A stretch of 64,000 nucleotides of DNA from Enterocloster asparagiformis. GTDB lineage: Bacteria > Bacillota > Clostridia > Lachnospirales > Lachnospiraceae. The notes under the pieces are model-generated. The model was not told the origin of the DNA and made no database searches. It saw only the letters and a program-made list of their open reading frames with translations. Positions 60,350 through 64,000 of the stretch are shown piece by piece. Location of the stretch: the NCBI GenBank assembly GCA_018380885.1, contig JAGZSY010000013.1, positions 62,001-126,000 of the forward strand, read 5' to 3'. The position numbers and the translations under genes were made by a program. Each line of letters opens with the position of its first letter. The first letter of the stretch is position 1.

Positions 60350-62425
60350 CTATACAATCATACCGGTTGTGGTGAGCAGCACATCGATGGCCTTTATGGC
60401 CGCAAAGGGTATGATAATGCCGCCCAGACCGTAAACCAGGAGATTCCCGCTGAGCATCTTTGCCGCGGACACCTCGCGGTATTTCACGCCCTTTAGCGCC
60501 AGGGGGATCAGCGCCACGATAATCAGAGCGTTGTAGATAATGGCGGAGAGCACGGCGCTCTGGGCGCTGTGAAGCCCCATGATGTTCAGCGCGGCCAGTC
60601 CCGGGTAAAGCCCCATAAAAAGCGCCGGAATAATGGCGAAGTATTTCGCCACGTCGTTGGCGATGCTGAAGGTGGTCAGGGAGCCCCTGGTCATCAACAG
60701 CTGTTTGCCGATCTTCACAATCTCGATCAGCTTGGTAGGCGAGGAATCCAGGTCCACCATATTGCCGGCCTCCTTGGCCGCCTGGGTGCCGGTGTTCATG
60801 GCCACCGCCACGTCCGCCTGGGCCAGTGCGGGGGCGTCGTTGGTGCCGTCCCCGGTCATAGCCACCAGATGGCCCTTGGCCTGGTATTCCCGGATCATTT
60901 CCAGCTTAGCCTCGGGCGTGGCCTCCGCCAGAAAATCGTCCACCCCCGCCTCCGCGGCGATGGAGGCTGCGGTCAGCGGGTTGTCGCCGGTGATCATGAT
61001 GGTGCGGATTCCCATTTTCCTCAAATCCGCAAACTTCTCCTTCACCCCCTGCTTCACAATGTCCTTCAGCTCCACGACGCCCAGCACCCGGCCGTCCCTG
61101 GCCACCACCAGCGGCGTCCCGCCCTGGTTTGCGATGCGGGCAACCGTGTCCTCGCACTCCCGGCTGAACTGTCCGCCCCGGGCGGTGACATAGGCTTTCA
61201 CAGCGTCCGCGGCGCCCTTGCGAATTTCCGAACCGTGTATGTTGACTCCGCTCATCCTGGTTTTGGCAGTAAAGGGCACAAATTCCGCGCTCAGCTCTTC
61301 CATATTGCGGCCGCGGATTCCGAAACGCTCCTTGGCCAGCACCACGATGCTGCGGCCCTCGGGCGTCTCATCCGCCAGGGAGGAGAGCTGGGCTGCATCC
61401 GCCAGCTCCCTCTCATCCGCACCGTCCACCGGGATGAAGGCGTCCGCCTGCCGGTTGCCCAGGGTGATGGTGCCGGTCTTGTCGAGAAGCAGGGTATCCA
61501 CATCGCCCGCGGCCTCGATGGCTCTCCCGCTCATGGCCAGCACGTTGGCCTGGTTTAAACGGCTCATGCCCGCGATGCCGATGGCGGACAGCAGGGCGCC
61601 GATGGTGGTGGGCGCCAGACAGATCAGCAGCGCCACCAGGTTGGTGATGGAGGTGGGGTTGACAGCCCCCTTTTCCACGGAGGCGAACACCGAGTAGGAG
61701 TACAGGGCCACGGTGACCAGCACAAAGATAATAGATAGGGCCACCAGGAATATCTGCAGCGCCAGCTCGTTGGGGGTCTTTTTCCTGGAAGCGCCCTCCA
61801 CCATGGCGATCATTTTATCCATAAAGCCTTCCCCGGGATTGCTGGTGATTTTCACCACCAGCCAGTCGGAGATCACCGTGGTTCCTCCGGTCACGGCGCT
61901 CCGGTCCCCGCCGCTCTCGCGGATCACCGGCGCGGACTCTCCGGTGATTGCGCTCTCATCCACCGAGGCCGCGCCCTCCACCACGTCGCCGTCGGCGGGA
62001 ATCTGTTCTCCCGCCCTCACAATCACCAGATCCCCTTTGCGCAGCTCGGTGGATTTCACCAGCTGCGCCTCGGACTTGCGGTCCGCGGAGGGGATTCTGG
62101 ACGCCGTCACGTCCCTGCGCCCGGCCCGCAGAGCGTCGGCCTGGGCCTTGCCCCTGCCCTCGGCTATGGCTTCCGCAAAATTGCCGAACAGGCAGGTAAA
62201 CCACAGGATAATGGAAATCGCCAGTATGTATCCCGGATGGGCGTCCCGGATTCCCGCCAGGGCCATCACAAAGAGCGCAAGGGTCAGGATGGCGGATACA
62301 AACACCATGAACATAACCGGGTTTTTCACCTGAATTTTTGGATTGAGCTTCAGCACCGAATCCTTCAGGGCCCGGCTCATTATGTTTCGGTCAGCAAAAA
62401 TACTTTTATTTTTTTGGTCCTTCAT
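60350..62425 (-). CDS. kdpB: Potassium-transporting P-type ATPase subunit B
   Basis: 691 aa catalytic P-type ATPase that powers high-affinity K+ uptake. Phosphorylation motif [17 protein letters not shown] in the actuator domain ([15 protein letters not shown]), [12 protein letters not shown] hinge, and seven membrane helices. ATG follows AAGGAATG. Lies between kdpA and kdpC. Confidence 0.97.
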   Translation of the reverse strand: MKDQKNKSIFADRNIMSRALKDSVLKLNPKIQVKNPVMFMVFVSAILTLALFVMALAGIRDAHPGYILAISIILWFTCLFGNFAEAIAEGRGKAQADALRAGRRDVTASRIPSADRKSEAQLVKSTELRKGDLVIVRAGEQIPADGDVVEGAASVDESAITGESAPVIRESGGDRSAVTGGTTVISDWLVVKITSNPGEGFMDKMIAMVEGASRKKTPNELALQIFLVALSIIFVLVTVALYSYSVFASVEKGAVNPTSITNLVALLICLAPTTIGALLSAIGIAGMSRLNQANVLAMSGRAIEAAGDVDTLLLDKTGTITLGNRQADAFIPVDGADERELADAAQLSSLADETPEGRSIVVLAKERFGIRGRNMEELSAEFVPFTAKTRMSGVNIHGSEIRKGAADAVKAYVTARGGQFSRECEDTVARIANQGGTPLVVARDGRVLGVVELKDIVKQGVKEKFADLRKMGIRTIMITGDNPLTAASIAAEAGVDDFLAEATPEAKLEMIREYQAKGHLVAMTGDGTNDAPALAQADVAVAMNTGTQAAKEAGNMVDLDSSPTKLIEIVKIGKQLLMTRGSLTTFSIANDVAKYFAIIPALFMGLYPGLAALNIMGLHSAQSAVLSAIIYNALIIVALIPLALKGVKYREVSAAKMLSGNLLVYGLGGIIIPFAAIKAIDVLLTTTGMIV

Positions 62426-62452
62426 ATCGATTCATTCCTTCCGTTATGCGAT

Positions 62453-64000
62453 CTATGCGATCATCTCAAAAAATTCTGCCACAGGTCCCAGGGACAGCGC
62501 CGGGAAGAAGCTCAGAGCGCCAACCAGCAGCACCACGAAGATCAGCAGGAAAATAAACATGGCGTTGTGGGTGGGCAGGGTGCCGGAGCTGACCGCCACC
62601 TTTTTCTTCCTCACCAGGCTTCCGGCGATAGCCAGCGTGGCGAACATGGGCACAAACCTCACGAAGAGCATGACCAGCCCGATGCTCACATTCAAGAACG
62701 GCGTGTTGGCGTTGAATCCCGCAAACGCGGAGCCGTTGTTGCCGCCCGCGGATGAATACGCGTAGAGAACCTCCGAGAATCCGTGGGCGCCCGGGTTGTT
62801 TAAGCTCTCATGGGTGGCGGGAAGCAGGGCCGCGATGCCGCTGCCCACCAGGATCGCCACCGGCGTGGCCAGGCAGACCAAAACCGCCATCTTCATCTCA
62901 AAGGGCTCAATCTTCTTGCAGAGATATTCCGGCGTCCTGCCCACCATCAGTCCGGCGATGAACACCGTCATAACGGCAAACCCGATCATTCCGTACAGTC
63001 CGCAGCCCGTGCCCCCAAACACCACCTCGCCCAGCTGCATGAGAAGCATGGGGATCATGCCGCCTATGGGCGTGTAGCTGTCGTGCATACTGTTGACCGA
63101 CCCGTTGGAGGCCGCCGTGGTGAACACGGCCCAGGTGGTGGAGGTGGCGATGCCGAAGCGCGTCTCCTTGCCCTCCATGTTGCCGCCCGGCTGGCCGTCC
63201 GTCCCCGTGTAGACCGCGCCGCTCTGGCTGATCTGGGGGGTGCCGCTCTGCTCGGCCGTTCCTACAATGGCGAGGGACACCGCCAGCAGGATGAACATGG
63301 CCAGGAAAATGGCGATTCCCTGCCGCTTATCCCTCACATTTTGCCCAAAGGTAAAGCACAGGGCCGCGGGGATCAGCAGGAGCGAGATCATTTCAAACAG
63401 GTTGGACAACGGCGTGGGATTCTCAAAGGGATGGGCGGAGTTGTTTCCGAAAAATCCGCCGCCGTTTGTGCCCAGCTGCTTGATCGCGATCTGGCTGGCT
63501 GCCGGCCCCAGCGGAACCACCTGCTTGGTGACCACTGTCGTGGTCCCATCGTCGTTTTCCACCGTCACAGGCTCAAGCAGCTCCACCTCGTCATACCGGC
63601 TGAAGGTCTGGGGCGTGCCCTGGGAGGCGATGACCAGGGAGACCACGATGGACAGCGGAATCAGCACATACAGCACTGTTCTCGTCATATCCGCGTAGAA
63701 ATTTCCCAGCCCTGTTTTCTTCACCCGCACAAACCCGCGGATCAGGGCGAACAGCACCACGATGCCCACGGCGGCGGAGACGAAGTTCTGGAAATTCAGT
63801 CCCACCATCTGGCTGAAGTAGCTCAGGCCGGACTCGCCGGAGTAGGCCTGCCAGTTGGTGTTGGTGGTAAAGCTGGAGGCCGTGTTGAATCCCAAATGCC
63901 AGCTCATATTGCCGATCCCCTGGGGATTCATGGGGAGAAATTTCTGGAAGCACAGGATAAACCACAGCACAAACAGGCTGAACACGCTGAATACCGCCGT
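62453..64000 (-). CDS. kdpA: Potassium-transporting ATPase subunit A (5' end outside window)
   Basis: At least 515 aa of the K+ channel-like subunit, frame open past the window edge; the first codons (about 50) are missing. Filter loops of the four-repeat KtrB-like fold are visible: NTASSFTTNTNWQAYSG, GTNGGGFFGNNSAHPFENP, FTTAASNGSVNSMHDSYTP and SSAGGNNGSAFAGFNANTP. Followed 27 bp later by kdpB. Confidence 0.96.
   Translation of the reverse strand, partial: TAVFSVFSLFVLWFILCFQKFLPMNPQGIGNMSWHLGFNTASSFTTNTNWQAYSGESGLSYFSQMVGLNFQNFVSAAVGIVVLFALIRGFVRVKKTGLGNFYADMTRTVLYVLIPLSIVVSLVIASQGTPQTFSRYDEVELLEPVTVENDDGTTTVVTKQVVPLGPAASQIAIKQLGTNGGGFFGNNSAHPFENPTPLSNLFEMISLLLIPAALCFTFGQNVRDKRQGIAIFLAMFILLAVSLAIVGTAEQSGTPQISQSGAVYTGTDGQPGGNMEGKETRFGIATSTTWAVFTTAASNGSVNSMHDSYTPIGGMIPMLLMQLGEVVFGGTGCGLYGMIGFAVMTVFIAGLMVGRTPEYLCKKIEPFEMKMAVLVCLATPVAILVGSGIAALLPATHESLNNPGAHGFSEVLYAYSSAGGNNGSAFAGFNANTPFLNVSIGLVMLFVRFVPMFATLAIAGSLVRKKKVAVSSGTLPTHNAMFIFLLIFVVLLVGALSFFPALSLGPVAEFFEMIA

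Noticed and set aside
1..64000. tRNA/rRNA genes, prophage or insertion sequences
   Set aside because: Gaps were read and none showed tRNA arms, rRNA motifs, transposase frames or terminal repeats.

Overview
The window looks like chromosomal DNA of a GC-rich anaerobic Firmicute, most likely Lachnospiraceae (Clostridia). Evidence for this: genes start behind strong AGGAGG-type ribosome binding sites, several with TTG; there is a tRNA-sensing T-box leader, a CIRCE/HrcA site, an extended-linker Rho, type III glutamine synthetase, indolepyruvate:ferredoxin oxidoreductase, choline-binding-repeat proteins and many lipoproteins. The assignment is inferred from gene content only. No rRNA, tRNA, CRISPR array, phage or insertion sequence was seen; coding density is high and most genes are on the minus strand. 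LAYOUT. 1-9 kb: a seven-gene minus-strand operon (prpD-like, leuC-like, leuD-like, second prpD-like, TAXI binding lipoprotein, fused TRAP permease, second TAXI binding lipoprotein) faces a divergent LysR gene and ends in a terminator; it reads as uptake and dehydration/isomerisation of a hydroxy-polycarboxylate. 10-17 kb: rho, a nucleotide pyrophosphatase/phosphodiesterase-type enzyme, rarA, a nucleotide-site-less MreB-like protein, a DUF4261-like protein and a polysaccharide deacetylase. 17-22.3 kb: a cell-wall block with a GH25 lysozyme carrying choline-binding repeats, a second choline-binding protein, and a winged-helix/LicC/LicA fusion that probably makes CDP-choline to decorate the wall these proteins bind. 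22.5-28 kb: glutamine synthetase III, a 38/39-bp tandem-repeat array, fructose-bisphosphate aldolase and threonine synthase. 27.9-31.3 kb (plus strand): a polar amino-acid ABC transporter with a strong promoter and a long leader. 31.3-32.4 kb: sfsA and a FeoA-like protein. 32.4-36.6 kb: iorA-iorB-paaK behind a T-box riboswitch whose specifier codon is UGG and whose acceptor-pairing bases are UGGC, both matching tRNA-Trp. A T-box switches genes on when the amino acid is scarce, so these normally catabolic-looking enzymes may work in reverse to rebuild tryptophan from indoleacetate. This is the most interesting system in the window. 36.6-42.7 kb: nucleobase permease, a Suv3-type RNA helicase translationally coupled to a small conserved protein, and a TetM/EF-G-like GTPase. 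42.9-48.6 kb: FeoB-like protein, a DUF3810 metalloprotease, a membrane-anchored M3 peptidase and a Fur homologue reduced to its DNA-binding domain with a paired operator. 48.8-57.5 kb: Hsp20 with CIRCE, uridine kinase, a calcineurin-like phosphoesterase, a HAD phosphatase, xpt, a lipoprotein trigger-factor-like prolyl isomerase, an M18 aminopeptidase, an LRR protein and a small membrane protein. 57.6-64 kb: kdpABC potassium pump with a KdpD lacking its kinase domain; kdpA runs off the window end.
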